From Ophioderma brevispina (lineage: Eukaryota > Echinodermata > Ophiuroidea > Amphilepidida > Ophiodermatidae): a stretch of 64,000 nt of DNA. Numbering within the stretch: position 1 is the first letter of the stretch; each line of letters begins with the position of its first letter. The DNA lies in the NCBI GenBank assembly GCA_023653785.1, contig JAMKCH010058335.1:1-64000 (forward strand), written 5' to 3'. The translations under genes were made by a program, and so were the position numbers. Under the pieces are notes generated by a model. It saw only the letters and a program-made list of their open reading frames with translations. It made no database searches and was not told where the DNA came from. Shown here one piece after another: positions 1 through 11,739 of this stretch.

Positions 1-307
1 CCTTTCGTCCACCGGTGGATAAAGACTTCTCAAACCCCAACCAGTCAACAGTGAGTTGGCTCCACCAACTTCAACACATTTAGCTGCTGCCTCATAGTCA
101 TGCAAAAAGATGTCTGTATTATTTTGTATATCACAATTATGTAGTCATTATGAGTTGATTTCACAGCCAAGCAGATCTAGATATTCAACAGGGGACATCT
201 ATTTACTTGTTTAACACCTTTGATGACATGTTGCCTTTTATGAAATTGAATTGATTGCTATATTCATTACTTTTGTCTTTTTAATACAGGTAATCAAATA
301 GCTCAAG

Positions 308-544
308 ATGGAATTTGACAGAATTCTAGAGAATATTGGAACATTTGGAAGAATACAAAAACTTCACTACGTAATCATAAATCTTCCCACTATCTTTGCT
401 GCATACTACGTCTTGGCACTTGAATTCATAGGACAATCTCCAGGTTACACATGTAAAGATAGACCAGCAAAAGACCCTTGTGAATTACAACCACCTTGCA
501 CTGAGTTTGTATATGGCAGTGAATTCACATCCATAATTACTGAG
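308..544 (+). CDS. SLC22A15-like: SLC22A15-like exon 1: N-terminus, TM1 and first extracellular loop
   Basis: 79 codons. The acceptor is TTAATACAG at 281-289 and the exon starts at 290. An in-frame TAG four codons from the exon start (299-301) lies just upstream of the ATG at 308, which fixes this start. The upstream acceptor implies a further 5' noncoding exon left of the window. The protein opens with the SLC22-type amphipathic segment MEFDRILENIGTFGRIQ. TM1 is about residues 18-42. A short loop follows with four cysteines (in CK, PCEL and PPC contexts at about residues 49-64), then GSEFTSIITE. This last stretch is the conserved SLC22 end just before the W that starts TM2. The loop is about half the length of that in mammalian OCT/OCTN proteins. 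Donor is G|GTAAAT at 545, phase 0. Confidence 0.9.
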
Positions 545-561
545 GTAAATTAAAACATTTT

Positions 562-960
562 TATATTGTACATTCTTAAAGGGGCGTGTTCCGATCGTCT
601 TTGGGACCCCCCTGATTTACCCGGAAGTAGTATCGATTTTGATATCAGATGAAAGGCCGTATTTTTCTCATTGTCGTCCTGAAATTTGAGCCCTCGAATC
701 CATTTCATTCCCAAGATATAAACAAAAAAAAAACCAGCCGTTTTAGTGGTTCACCACTTTATTAGCACAGGTAATGAATTAGGCGTTGCAAATATGCATT
801 ATGGACGTCTACCGCAAATCCAAGTTTGTTTCCCACGGTACTTGATGGGGTGTATGTGCAAGTGCCAGGCTCTCATATCAAGTAGAGAACACAATACACA
901 TAAATCGGAACAACCACCTTTAAACAGCTGTGAAAATGTAAGCAATTTCATTGGCTGATG
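562..960 (+). repeat. Dispersed repeat (intron 1), second copy split at 57.5-58.9 kb
   Basis: The stretch from CGTGTTCCGATCGTCTTTGG through the segment with GTTTTAGTGGTTCACCA matches two pieces further right. Those are about 57467-57605 (GTCCTATTCCGACGTCTTTGG region) and about 58672-58870 (CCGTTTTAGTGGTTTAACCA region). This copy is continuous and therefore shows the ancestral order. No coding signal. Confidence 0.7.
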
Positions 961-1234
961 CCCGGGTTCAATTTGTTTAATTGAACTCATGTAGTACGCG
1001 CTGCGTACGTATTGATGTTATTTTTAGGTTGAAGCGCTCGCGTCATACTGCGTTTTGCTACGTTCGCGCGCGCCTGCCAAAGTTGCATCTCGTTGCATAT
1101 GATCGTTGCGTTCAACGGGTTGTTGGATTGTTGTCACTGGGTGGTGGCAGTCCTTTCTTGTTTGTATTTAAGGCCGTAAAGCATCGCAAACTTGGGTTAA
1201 AGATGACCTTAAATGATAAAGCTGTTTAAGATGA
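961..1234. other. CpG-richer intron stretch, no feature assigned
   Basis: Short segment with more CG dinucleotides than its surroundings (GCTCGCGTCATACTGCG, TTCGCGCGCGCCTG). It is open for about 80 codons on the + strand but no family was recognised. It probably belongs to the flanking repeat material. Confidence 0.3.
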
Positions 1235-1417
1235 GAATAAAGGTATGATTTGGGGAACCGGTACTCTCTTTTACGACGAATTGAACCCGGCGACACCATT
1301 ATTTTTGCGTGGAAGAACTCGGCCTCCGGCCTCGTTCTTCCACTTAAAATAACGGTATCGTCTTGGGTTCAATTCCTCGTAAAGAGAGTACCGGTTCCCA
1401 AAATCATACCTTTATTC
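1235..1417. repeat. 183-bp foldback (imperfect palindrome)
   Basis: The left arm starts GAATAAAGGTATGATTTGGG and contains ACCGGTACTCTC, GAATTGAACCC and GTGGAAGAAC. The right arm is its reverse complement at roughly 85% by eye, ending TCATACCTTTATTC. The centre near 1325 is GGCCTCCGGCC. There is almost no spacer, so the whole piece can fold into one hairpin. Probably a MITE-type foldback element. Confidence 0.85.
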
Positions 1418-1433
1418 TAAAATCAAGTGTGAA

Positions 1434-1950
1434 AATACTAAATAGTACTGCCTGGATGGCTCAAAATACAGTTTGACAGTTAGTTTTCTCTCAGCTTCTG
1501 GGTTTTGCCCCCAAACCTCCAGAGCATGTTTTGCACTAAGACCAGCCTCCAGAGTCATGCTTCAAAAAAATCCTCCCAGTGATATGAGAACTCTCCATAA
1601 TTCGCAAGATGTCATTAACACAGTTATATAGAAGGGTAAAGTATTAAGGGGTATAGAGACAGGTGGTTCAATAGCAAACCTGTTTCATTTTTGGTATACT
1701 CTCTGTCATAATTCTTTTTCTCTGCGTCAAGACTACGTCAACATTCCCGCCAGACTGAACCATGACTATGCGTAAAGGAAATACATTTCTGTGTGTTACA
1801 CACAGCAACTCTTGTGCGCATAATGTACATGTAGATGCCCATTTCAGAAAAGGAAGTGTGACGGCAACTATATTTTGGGGTAATATTGTTTAAACATCCG
1901 GCTGCACATCCCTACCAAAAAATTAGACCCCACCCCCAGATGGATCATCA
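1434..1950. repeat. Dispersed repeat with TTCTGGG(GC)TTTGCCCCC motif and a 21.4-kb related segment
   Basis: GGCTCAAAATACAGTTTGAC followed by CTCTCAGCTTCTGGG recurs at 8707-8770. The ending near ATCCGGCTGCACATCCCTAC recurs at 8850-8875. The middle part (about 1690-1880, AAGACTACGTCAACATTCCC) occurs inverted at about 21301-21475. Confidence 0.75.
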
Positions 1951-1962
1951 CATCCTTGCAGT

Positions 1963-2340
1963 CTAAACATGGTCATGGCTCCCAGGCAGGGTCGGCACCA
2001 GGGGTGGCAAGCCCCCCACCTTTTTCCAATTTTTGGTTCCAATAATTGCATTTGTATCCTCAAATAAGACCATGAAACTTTTAGGGTCCAGTACCATTTT
2101 GATTCCCTTCTTGAAAGCAGGGGGAGATATTGTGAGGGTGCACATGTCCGTATGTATGTGTGTGTTCATTTGGTTAGCTTTTCTAACCAAGGTTAGGTTT
2201 TCGTTTTTCAGATCTCCTTCGAAAAGTCCGATTGAAACCGACTTGGGGTTAAGGTGCAATAGGGGTTCCTTCATATGTGCATGATGTCATCTGAGGTCAT
2301 GTTCCATACTGCCTTGCCAGGGGGTGATGCAAGTTTACTT
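1963..2340 (+). repeat. Dispersed repeat, also at 39.36-39.56 and 46.64-46.87 kb
   Basis: GACTTGGGGTTAAGGTGCAA followed by TAGGGGTTCCTTCAT, then a GAGGTCATGTTCCA segment and CCAGGGGGTGATGCAAGTTT, recurs in the two later places with the same order. Open frames here on both strands are shadows of the repeat. Confidence 0.8.
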
Positions 2341-2582
2341 GCAGTATTTTTATATTTTTTATTCCAAAAACTATGTCCTGGAATTGGAAGAACACCAAAT
2401 CATTTGTTGCATCAAAGGATTTAAAAAAATATGTACTTTGCCTTAGCTATGATGAATTTACATTAAGAGGTTGATGGATGTGATTTGTGTAGAACTGCCC
2501 CGGAAGAACTGCTTATCACAGCTAAAAATGGAAAAAGAATGTTAATGCATTTACCTCATATAACTTGAATGTAATTTGAATG

Positions 2583-3265
2583 TAAGGTCCACAGCCCATG
2601 CAGCCGCTAATAGCTTCATCCCCATGCAGAACACCAAATTTTTCGCAAAACTGGTCAATATTTTGGTGTCTGAAGAAAGCTACTATTTTTCTCATTTACC
2701 CTGTGAAATCTTAGGGCTAAAGGATGTTTGATTTGGATGAGCAAAAATGCGCCCCATTTTGATCGACCAATATTTTACACAGTACTCTTTGGGGATTAAT
2801 TATGTTTTAGCTCTCACTTCAAAACAGGTTGAAATGGCAGCACGAAACTTTACGGATGGGGTTTTGTGTGAAGATCGTTCTAATCAAAGATGAACACTAA
2901 CATACGTACTGGGGTCTCCCCCGTTATGCAATATGGTAATTTAATTGGTCCATGGCCCCAATCACTAATAGGTTTCGTGCCCACAACTCAATTTTACCGG
3001 AAGTGGTCATATATTTTGAAGTCTGAAGAAAGCTCTATTTTTTTCTAGAACCTGTGAAATCTAAAGGCTAATGATGTTTGATCTGATGTTATGGTGAATA
3101 TGTTGGCCCATGGGATTAAACAGTACTCTTGGGGCTAGATTTAGCTTTCACATCAAACGGATTGAAATGTCGATGCGAAACTTTACAGATGGGGTTTTGG
3201 GGTCGAGGCCATCTAATCAAGGTGAAAATGTTATAGAATAAATTGGATCATCCCCTTGGCTTGAG
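2583..3265. repeat. Two tandem copies of TTAA-type element family A
   Basis: Both begin close to AAGGTCCATGGCCCAATCGC (here AAGGTCCACAGCCCATGCAG at 2585 and TTGGTCCATGGCCCCAATCA at 2945). Both run through CTCATTTACCCTGTGAAATC-type sequence and end in the AAACTTTACGGATGGGG / GATCATCCCC part. Other copies are at 11311-11575 and, inverted and most complete, at 18105-18456. Confidence 0.75.
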
Positions 3266-3482
3266 TTAACTCTCCAATTTAACAACTTGATTGAATGGGC
3301 TTGACCAAAAAAACCCTCTGGATATTTTTTGCACCAAGATTTCAACCCGTTTTTTGAAGTGAGCAGAAATGTTAAAGCCCCGTAGAGCACTGTGACAATT
3401 ATATTATTGTCAAACAAAATGGGACACACTTTCCTCATACATCCGAACCAAATCTCCTTTTGCTCTATACAAACATACAAAC

Positions 3483-4240
3483 GGCATTTTGATATAGCGC
3501 CTTCTCAATACAAGTCAGCGCTTTACAAAATAGAGAGTAAATACTATTTAGCCTAAAACATGGTTCATCTTTTTACAATACCTGTTGTATTACTAGGAGA
3601 TAAGTACTTAACATCAAAACTATAAATAAAAAAAAAACAGCTGCATAATGAAATACGCATGTGAGGCAATAACAAAAAGCAAATTTAGCACACGATCACT
3701 CTTTGGAATAGATGAAATTTTTAGAGCTTTCTTAAAGTAACATGCACTTGGAGTGGCCGAAAATGATGGCAAAGAGTTCCATAGACTAGGGGCCCATTGC
3801 TGAAAGCCCTGTCACCACACTGACCTTTTTGGGCGGGAACCATGTGAGGAGCATCTTGTCATCTGCAGAACGCAATCCCTGGCCTGCCAGGAATATACAA
3901 AGAGAGGAGGTATTCGGACAAGTAGGATTGCAATTGTCCGGAATGCCTTGTAAGTAAAACAATAGCGTAAAGACCACGCGCTCACTAGTTGGTAGCGCAA
4001 GATCCTGCTTAAGGAGTGGTTGGTGGCTGGTGTCCTTCTAATCAAATCGGAACCCAGCCTGGCTGCTCTACTGCAAAATCTGCAGTTTACTCCGATCGCT
4101 GCTCTTGGCCGACATTCCATACAAAGTGATTGGCCTAGTCAATGCGAGATAAAATCAGTGAAAGGACGAATGATGACAACTCTCAAATGGGATAAAGCGG
4201 CGGATCCGGTAAATATGCGAAGGTGGAGGAAAACAGACTT
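3483..4240 (-). mobile_element. L2/CR1-like LINE, 3' end (decayed RT C-terminus)
   Basis: Read on the - strand, the sequence gives, across frames, FTYKAF, GLRSADDKMLLT and, after a further shift, a WNSLP-like region. These correspond to the C-terminal reverse-transcriptase region of L2/CR1/Rex-type LINEs (TYKALHG, RSADxxLLTVP, xLWNxLP). The element ends on the - strand with GTAAAGCGCTGACTTGTATT and GGCGCTATATCAAA, the typical GCGCTATATAAA-style tail of this clade. It has frameshifts and stops and is 5'-truncated. How far it extends above 4240 is unclear; up to about 4700 the strand is partly open but unrecognised. Confidence 0.75.
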
Positions 4241-6952
4241 AATGATGACCTTTACATGTTCAAGTTCATAGACAGTGTGCTGATCAAAACGACACCAAGT
4301 TTCTGTTTGCCGAAGACTGGGGAACATCCTGTCCCGACCGAGGTAATTCTCTTGAGGCGATTTGGTGTGATAAGATGAACATGCGATGAAAATTGTTCTG
4401 TTCTGGTCTTTCTGCGCATCCACTCACTGAATTTTCCATCAATACAAAGAGAGAGTCCTTTGACAGCATGTTTTGGCAGCACCATCGATCTTAGGATCAA
4501 ATGTCAAATTAGAGCTGCACACACAGCATACATGTGGTAACATATTGTGCTGCTCCGATGATTGAGGCGATAACAGTAGTGTTACATTATGAAAAAGATA
4601 GGCCCGACCACAGAACCTGAGAAACCGAAGGGAGATGTGCTGTTTGAAATGCATCCCCAATGCGCACACGAAAGAACGTTCTGCAGTTAAGACCGAATCC
4701 ACAGTAAAGGCAATACCTTGAATTTTTAAAAGTATCTCACGTAACCTATCCCAAGAATGGAATGATCAAACAGTATCAAAAGCTGCAGAAAGATCTAGCA
4801 CACAATAGCAACTGCCTTACTGTTGTGAATTGCATTGATGATATCCTGATCCTGACACGCAGAAGTGCCGTTTCAGGGCTGTGTCAGCTTTGTAAGCTGA
4901 CTGAAACTTCTCAGTTAAGTCATTTGAGACAAAATGACCCTTATCTGGCACTCACTATTTTCTCGATGAACTTAGACACGCAGTTAATATTTGACACAGG
5001 GCGCTAGTTTTTGAGCACCTCTTTGTCTAGGGAGGCTTTTTGAGAATGGGGGTCACGGCAGCTGCCCGAGCGTAGCTGGGAAAACACCAGTGGCGGATAG
5101 ACCTGTTAAAATGAGTCTTTAATGGCTCAGCCAGAGGTGCAACATTCTCCTTAAAGTAACACCAAGGGAATGGTGTCTAAGGAACATGATTTTGATGAGT
5201 TGACAATAATCAACCTTGGTTCACCTCGTCAACAGGTGACGGAATTAAACTCATGAATTGGAACGGTCTCATCAGTATTGTCCCGCTTTGGATCATTCAT
5301 GATGCGAGGTTGGACCTGGATAATTTTCAAGGTCCCGTCTGATTTGTATACCTTGTCGCGAAAAACCTGGGCAATGACGACTTAGTTCAGTAGGTGAATT
5401 ACAGTTAGGAAGGTGTTTAGTTTTTGGGGTTTCAAAGCTTATTCATAGTAGCAAAACATGGTTTTGTTGTTAGCATTTTTCTAATTGTTCTCCTGTAAGA
5501 AACCTCCTTAGCATGATGAATGAGTTTACCAGTCACCGCTGATTGGTACATTGTAAGCATCCAGATCGCCCACTATTTCTAGTTTTATACCTTTATCTCA
5601 AACGTGCTAACCTCACGTCTGGGCATCATCAATATCTTTTTAAACCAAGTGATCGTGGTCTAATAATGCGGGAACGCTGTTGAGGAAGGTGCATGTAGAT
5701 CGAGTACACTAATTAAAGACTCCTCAATTTACCAAGCACCTCATACAACTGAGCCATCGCGAAGGTCAAGACTGCAAAATCCATGGATGAAATGTCATTT
5801 GAGAAAGAGTCCCTGTCAATATTCTATCTTATATTTCTTTCTGATGGTGCACCTAGTTCTCATGAGTGGTGTTTTCTGGCTGCTAATCGTACAATTAATC
5901 AAACGATGATCAGGCCTCTCCCAGGCAAGAGGCACCACCCAGCAACTAATCCCTCTTCAAGACGATATGATCAGGTCCATAGTGTGACCATCTTTATGGG
6001 TAGGGCCATGGCTATGTTGATGAACCATTAGCATCCAGAATCCCAAAAATTAATCGACTCCGGTTTTGCGTGGAGGTCGACATGCACGTTGAAACACCCA
6101 GCAGTATTGTTTTAGTCGGGAACAAGAGCATCTCCATTAAGGAAATTATCAACTATTTAGAATTGACTTATTTTGAGACCATTTCTGAAGGTGGTCGGAC
6201 GATACACAGGATGATCTAACACATTTTTACCACACACAGCATGCTCAAAAAGGCGGTTCATGCCTTGGGGTATTTTGAAATGGTTAGGCAATTTTTGGGA
6301 TTCCGCCAATCCCACCATGGTCATCATACGTCCTGGAAAGTGCCGAAGGAATTCCCCAGAGGCGACACTCAGCAAGACCACAGATCGCTTCAGCCACCAG
6401 GTTCAGGACACAAAAATGTCCACAATCATTCTCAGAATGGTCATCATAATAAGGACCGAGCTTTTTACGGGACAGAACGGGGCAGTCCATAACGTATGTG
6501 GGAAAGATTTTCATTATGTTTGAGGAATGTACGGATTTTGCTGGAGTTCCGTGTTGACTGCCCATCCATGAGGGCGACCATTTTTGTTTTTTAGAATGTC
6601 GGGACTAAGCTGAGGTGGCTGGTCGGGGTCCCTGATGGGTGGATATATGGATTAAATTATCACTGTTGGCCCGGGAAATGTGGAATGGAAGGTTACGATC
6701 ATCCCTTTGAATGTTTGGTGACGGGACGTCACTACTGGCCACAGGATTCTAACGTTTCATGTGCTTCCTCCCCCCGAGGCTCTCTGTCTAATGAATCTCA
6801 TACTATATCCCAAACTACAATTATAAGGGTCCCCGGGTAAATGAGAAAAACAGTAATTTTGACTCCAAAATTTGACCACCGTTGGGTAAATGTGGGTTCC
6901 TGGGGAGGAGTCAATTATCACTCATGGTCCTTTAATTTTTTTCTACATTCAG
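4241..6952. other. Intron 1 remainder, no gene seen
   Basis: Mixed sequence with short open frames on both strands, none recognised. CAGTGGCGGATAGACC at 5091 resembles one end of the CAGTGGC elements seen at 28.6 and 48.1 kb, but no partner end was found. No splice-flanked SLC22 exon was seen before 6953. Confidence 0.4.
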
Positions 6953-7049
6953 TGGGCTGTGTATCAAGAAGAAAAGATGCAGAATGGGCACAAGTCAGTT
7001 TGATGTTTTGGATTCTTCTTGGGAATTGTGATTGGGTCTTTATGTGACA
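6953..7049 (+). CDS. SLC22A15-like: SLC22A15-like exon 2: TM2, disrupted reading frame
   Basis: Acceptor CATTCAG, then TGG, the tryptophan expected directly after exon 1 in SLC22 proteins. The exon is 97 bases and ends GAC A|GTAGGC, giving phase 1. Read straight from the acceptor, the frame hits TGA at 7001-7003, then continues as CFGFFLGIVIGSLCD, a good SLC22 TM2 ending in the D(R) that precedes the loop. The first part resembles the family only in the -1 frame (RRKDAEWAQVSLMF). A missing base near 6962 and one extra T in the TTTT at 7005-7008 would restore a continuous frame, and net length is still right for both flanking phases. This is either two single-base sequence errors or real damage. 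Identification rests on the TM2 motif, splice sites and phase. Confidence 0.68.
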
Positions 7050-7203
7050 GTAGGCAGCAGAAAACATGGATAGGTGGTAGTTTTGCTTCAGTCAATTAAA
7101 TGAATAGCTGCTTTTACCACAACGTACAGACAGTTGCTCATGACAAGGTATGTGGCTTTCCAATTCTAAATTGTATTTCAGTTATAACTATTATGTATAC
7201 ATA

Positions 7204-7257
7204 TACAGCTGTAATCTGTATGGCCATGGTACAGCTGTAATCTGTATGGCCATGGTT
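7204..7257 (+). repeat. 26-bp unit repeated twice in tandem
   Basis: ACAGCTGTAATCTGTATGGC plus CATGGT occurs twice in immediate succession, essentially identical. It directly abuts the TTAA-flanked element starting at 7260. Confidence 0.9.
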
Positions 7258-7259
7258 GA

Positions 7260-7815
7260 TTAAAGGGATTACCAGCGATATTGCGAGAGAATTGAAAAAT
7301 GTGGAAATGTATTCGTTTTAACTTATAAATCAGGGATAAGTGTGTACAATTCCATATAACTGCTTTAAATGTAGAAACAAACCACCAAATAGTGAAAAAA
7401 ATGAAGTATTTGAGAAAATTTGTCATACCGTCTCCCATAAATAGACATACAGCGATGACGTCTAAAAATCTACAATAAACAGCTGATTGTGGTTTACAGT
7501 AGCACAGCATAAACAAAGATCAACCACCTTTGTGTTTGAGGTGAAACTGTATTGATCATGGTGCACAATATCACGCTTAAAATCTGGGATATTCACCGAG
7601 AAAGGCTTTTTTTGATCTCAAGTCGGAAATTTGATACGCACGTATAGAAATTAAAGAATCAGATAAAAAGTACTGCCTTGTCTTTAATACGCGGATTTCA
7701 AGCCAACCACTTGCAGGTTATGTTTGCATATCCATGCCAGTAACAAAATACAAAATATGAATTTTGATGATTTTTTCAATGTTTCGGATTAGCAAATCGC
7801 TGCTAATCCCTTTAA
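7260..7815. mobile_element. TTAA-flanked inverted-repeat element, family E
   Basis: The left end is TTAA then AGGGATTACCAGCGATAT. The right end is ATCGCTGCTAATCCCT then TTAA. The ends are inverted repeats and the duplicated TTAA target is intact on both sides. The interior (about 550 bp) has no transposase frame. TTAA targets are used by piggyBac and Kolobok transposons; the AGGG terminus does not settle which. A second, internally interrupted copy in reverse order spans 15999-17798. Confidence 0.85.
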
Positions 7816-8139
7816 AGGATGGTTGTTTTTGCAAGGTCAAAGGGGTCATATAACTGGGCTGCCAGTTATAAAGCAAAAAATAAGTTTGCTTGTCGTAACC
7901 TGACCAACCCTAGAAAACAAGCCGACCCAAATTTTTTAATGCAAATTAGCACCAAAAAAATCTGCTGACTGACCCTTTATTTTAATTTTCAATTCAATTT
8001 TTTTTTACCAACAAAACATCAAAACAAGACAATAAAACAACTACAACAAGTAAAATAAAAGATCTTTGCTATGCCATAGCATGTTGTATTCATTTTAGAG
8101 CAAAACAGTGTGATGTGAAGTTCATCTTAAAAAAAAAAA

Positions 8140-8683
8140 ATCAACTGACCGACCGTAAAATTTTACCTCCGTTACGGCAAACTGGAAGGACCACTATAGA
8201 TTTCCATTGTTATACTTCGTCCGGCCTGAACTAAGGAGTGACGTCATAACTTAGTCTTAAATGTGCAAATTGAAGTAAGCAGCAGCTGTAATCGCGAGCA
8301 TACAAAGCCAGCGTGTGAGATACGCATGCACAATAGCTGCACAAAACCTATGACATCACTCTTAGTTAAAGCCGGATGAAGTATACACTGTCACACTGTC
8401 GGAATTCTCAACAAACACAAAAGGTAAAACTTCACTAGAGTGCAAAGACAAATTTTAATGGTTTGTAGGCATGGATAGTGTGGATGCAACACAGAACTAG
8501 ATGGCAGAGAAGCTGGAGGAATCACCGGGGGGGGGATGTGCGGCCGAGAAGGGTTGCATTTCCAGCGATTTGGGCATATTGATCGGTCCCTTTTTCTTGA
8601 AAATTGGCATATGAAAGGGTTGCATTTCTGTTGCAAGTGATTTTCCAATGGTCAATCAGGTATGAAGAATGTTACAACCACAA
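8140..8683. other. Intergenic-like intron sequence, no feature
   Basis: Homopolymer-rich sequence with no recognised frame or splice-flanked exon. A G-run (GGGGGGGG) lies at about 8526-8535. Confidence 0.4.
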
Positions 8684-8900
8684 ATGTGAAAAATAGTGCT
8701 GCCAGAATGGCTCAAAATACATTTTAACAGTTAGTTTTCTCTCAGCTTCTGGGGCTTCGCCCCCAAAACCTCTACCAAATTAAAGCAGGTATATTTTTGG
8801 GTAGCAAATCTGTCATTTTTGGTATATTTTCGGGGTAGTGGTGCAAACACCCGGCCGTACATCCCTACCCAAACCAAAAGTGAGAACCCCCCCCCCCCGG
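8684..8900 (+). repeat. Second copy of the TTCTGGGGCTTCGCCCCC dispersed repeat
   Basis: AGTGCTGCCAGAATGGCTCA through CTTCTGGGGCTTCGCCCCCA and CCGGCCGTACATCCCTACCC parallels 1434-1540 plus 1880-1910. The piece between (1580-1860) is absent here, so the 1.4-kb copy probably carries an insertion. Confidence 0.75.
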
Positions 8901-11310
8901 GAGGAATCACCGCCATTTTCAATCAACCATGGAGCAAAAATTGGGGTATGAGTCTCCTTGGAGACGCATTCCCAACTAATCACGGTGTACACCACGACAC
9001 TCACAATCTGCATTATATAATTGAAAATATTAAATTCACAATGCACTTAACTGCATTGCAAGAGTGAAACAAAACTAATAAAATAGCAAAACATGTTTTT
9101 TCACTGGTTTGATTTCTCATTTGGTGTGATTTGAGGCATTTCTGTAGGAAACCCTTGTAAAAAAAAATTGAAAATAAATAAAATGCATTTTGCATTCATG
9201 TTTGGGCTACAAACTGGAAACAAAACTTTGGTTTTTCTTCTTTTTTGCCTAAGATTACATGAATGATGTCCTAACAATTCTTTCCACAGGGATGTAACAT
9301 ATTTTGTAACGTATTTTGGGCCATAAATAAAAAAATTACAGAAATGTAAAAAAAATTACATGTTTATTTTTTTTTCAATTTCTGAGATCAAAGTGTTAAA
9401 GAGAAAGGTAAACTGCATCAAAAACCTAAGTTTTAAGTACCAGTTTATTTTAGAGAAGGGGTCTTGTACCCTAAAATTGCAAAAGAAAATACGTTCCCCA
9501 GAGCTTCACCGGATGCTACGCTATAATTTGGCCTTCCTGACGGTTCAAATTTTGGATTTGCAGGAAATGGGACTACTCCTCCTCAGTTACATCTCTTCAA
9601 ACTGGCTCAACCAACACCCTTTGGTGATTATCACAATTTCAACATTGACCCTTTGATGTGCTACCACAAAGTACGGGCTAAATATTATAAAATCATCCTT
9701 GTCTACCTGCTGGAGAACTAAGTAAATTAAATTTCTAACAGAACATATTTTTAAGATAATAGAAAGTAGGGTCAAATAAAAAAAGAGTTTATCTCTCGGA
9801 TATTGTGATGGATGGAAATAGCTTTATATTAGTTAAAAGAAATTGCAAAGTTTATGGTGATTTTATTTAAAAATATTTATAAGAAATGTTGTAATGTGGG
9901 TATGTGTTTAGAAACAATAATTATCGTGTTTACTGCGAACCTCCGCGAGAGACTATACACAAATAATTTGAGCCCGGTGGCAAGCGTTATTTCGGTGGCT
10001 GCTGATCAGCGCAAAATTCAAAATAATATAAGCTGCTAGGAACCAATATGGATCAGTCCTACTAACAAAGTCAATACAGACAAATACGATAGTAAATTAT
10101 GATTTTCTTCTTCATTTGGAACCTACGATGCTGAAGTTAACATGGTACATTTATAAATATATGTACTCTATTTGTTCTTTATTCATTTCAAGTAAGGATA
10201 CCCTTTAATGTTTACTGAAGCATTCAATATTTTCACTCCACAGTCAAAGCACAGGTCACAAAAATACTGCTTATTTTCTTTTCAGCAACTCATCAACTGA
10301 CTGCTATGAAAAAAGTGTAAAATAGATTTGGTCAAGGTACATTTTTGTTGGATTTTGCATTGTTACCATCTTTTAAAATTGTTTCAAATAGGAGTAATCA
10401 GATAGATAGCATGCTAAATTCGTTGAAGGTTGATATTAAATGTAAAATTGTCATTTTTCAAAGAAATCAAATATGATACAGATTTTAGATGCAAAGTCAT
10501 GCTAAAAACCTGCCGCAAATAATGCTATTGGAAATGGACAGCTCAGATTTTCTCAGTTTTCAGCATTTTCTTAAATCAAAATTAAATTACAAGAACATAG
10601 GAAATGGTCAAGTCCATAAAAATAACACAAAAATATAATTCAAATATGTTTAGGCCCAATTTCTGTGTGATTGCTACGATATCAATCAATATTGCCATTG
10701 TTATAGGCAAGGCCATGGAACCAATCGTGCGTGTATTTCCCAGCTCTTCCCTCAGTGGGTGAAATTTAAATGAACACATTGGATTGACTCGTGATAAGAT
10801 GGAAAAAAAAAAACTTGATCTTGTAAAAGGCCGAAGTAATACTATATTTTGTATAGTTTTACATCATTTTGGTACCAAGAGAAAGCATTGGACACCAATT
10901 ATTTTTGGCACATAGGAAGCCACATGTCTTATCAACAGTTTGCCAATGTTCAGTTTGCCAGATTCTGTTGGAAACGGCCAGGTCCACGGTTTGTTTGGGG
11001 ACACTAGGCGACATCTTAAAATTTAATAGTTTTAAAACAACTGTTATCACATAATTATTTAAGAAATATAAATGATATGCTAGGCAAAGAAAAACTACAG
11101 ACTTATTTCTTGACTCATTTAGCACATCTAATATTTGTACCAGGTCCACCTAAAATGGTTTAAATTTAAGCTGTCATTTTGGAAAACTTCGCAAAGATTT
11201 GGCACTGGCCCTTAGCTTGGGAATTACACGCTAAGAAATCATGACCTTTGCAGGCACAAAGCGTGACCTGCTGTATGACTGTCCAGTCCTTTTGGAGGAA
11301 GGTTAAAGCG
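8901..11310. other. AT-rich intron, no gene seen
   Basis: Long A and T runs and short open frames only. The frame at 9360-9656 is open for 98 codons but lacks any SLC22 TM3 or FGRR signal and has no splice logic. No repeat pair with other parts of the window was noticed. Confidence 0.4.
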
Positions 11311-11575
11311 CTAAGGCCCAATTGCTAATAGCCTCGTCCCCAGAACCCCAGATTTTACCGGAAGTGGTCAAAAATTTTGGTTTGGTTGATATGAAGAAAC
11401 CTATTTTTCTCATTTACCCTGTGAAATCTTAGGGCTAAACAATATTTGGGTTTGGTTTGCTATGAGCAAAATGTTCCATTTGGTAAACCATATCCCAATT
11501 TTTACCGAGTACTCTTTGGGGGGTTAACTTTATGTGCTGAAATTGGGTCATCCCCTCTAACTTCGCTGCCAGGGT
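11311..11575 (+). repeat. TTAA-type element family A, partial copy
   Basis: GGCCCAATTGCTAATAGCCT, then CCGGAAGTGGTCAAAAATTT, then CATTTACCCTGTGAAATCTT, then GGGTCATCCCCT. Same order as at 2585, 2945 and (inverted) 18105. It ends about 50 bases before exon 4 of the SLC22A15-like gene. Confidence 0.75.
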
Positions 11576-11623
11576 TTTTATCTGCTTAACCAATTTTTTT
11601 GTCATATTGAAGGTTTATTACAG

Positions 11624-11739
11624 GTTTCCTCTGTGGCAACGTTTCGAATGCTGTACTTATTCTAGAATTAACACACAAATCGCTACGAGCTGCGCTGTCC
11701 AATTTTTCATCCAACTTATTTGCAGTAGTTGGCATGCGG
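11624..11739 (+). CDS. SLC22A15-like: SLC22A15-like exon 4: TM4 to TM5
   Basis: Acceptor TTATTACAG. The first two bases GT complete a glycine codon, followed by 38 open codons beginning FLCGNVSNAVLILELTHKS. The stretch ELTHKSLRAALSNFSSNLFAV matches the conserved TM4-TM5 linker of SLC22 proteins (glutamate in TM4, then K/R-S-x-R-A after it). It ends GGC ATG CGG|GTTAAT, phase 0, which joins exon 5 in frame. The spacing from the opening glycine to YFIRD in exon 5 agrees with the family to within a residue. The ATG-based ORF search misses it because it is short. The donor GTTAAT is weak but has GT. Confidence 0.82.

Larger units (their letters stand above)
7050..11623 (+). other. Interval expected to hold SLC22A15-like exon 3 (TM3), not found
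   Basis: Exon 2 ends in phase 1 and exon 4 begins needing one base from upstream, so an exon of about 100 bases must lie between. It should encode the FGRR-type loop motif and TM3. I read the interval for that motif after an AG acceptor and found none. It holds a TTAA-flanked element (7260-7815), a dispersed repeat (8684-8900), AT-rich sequence with homopolymer runs, and part of another TTAA element family (11311-11575). The exon may be too diverged or indel-damaged to see, deleted, or lost in assembly. Confidence 0.5.

Noticed and set aside
1963..2284. Overlapping ~100- and ~83-codon frames
   Set aside because: Both lie in a dispersed repeat found three times in the window, with no shared frame among copies.
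9360..9656. 98-codon frame as the missing TM3 exon
   Set aside because: No FGRR-type motif, no suitable acceptor and donor in the required phases, and poor hydrophobic segment placement.
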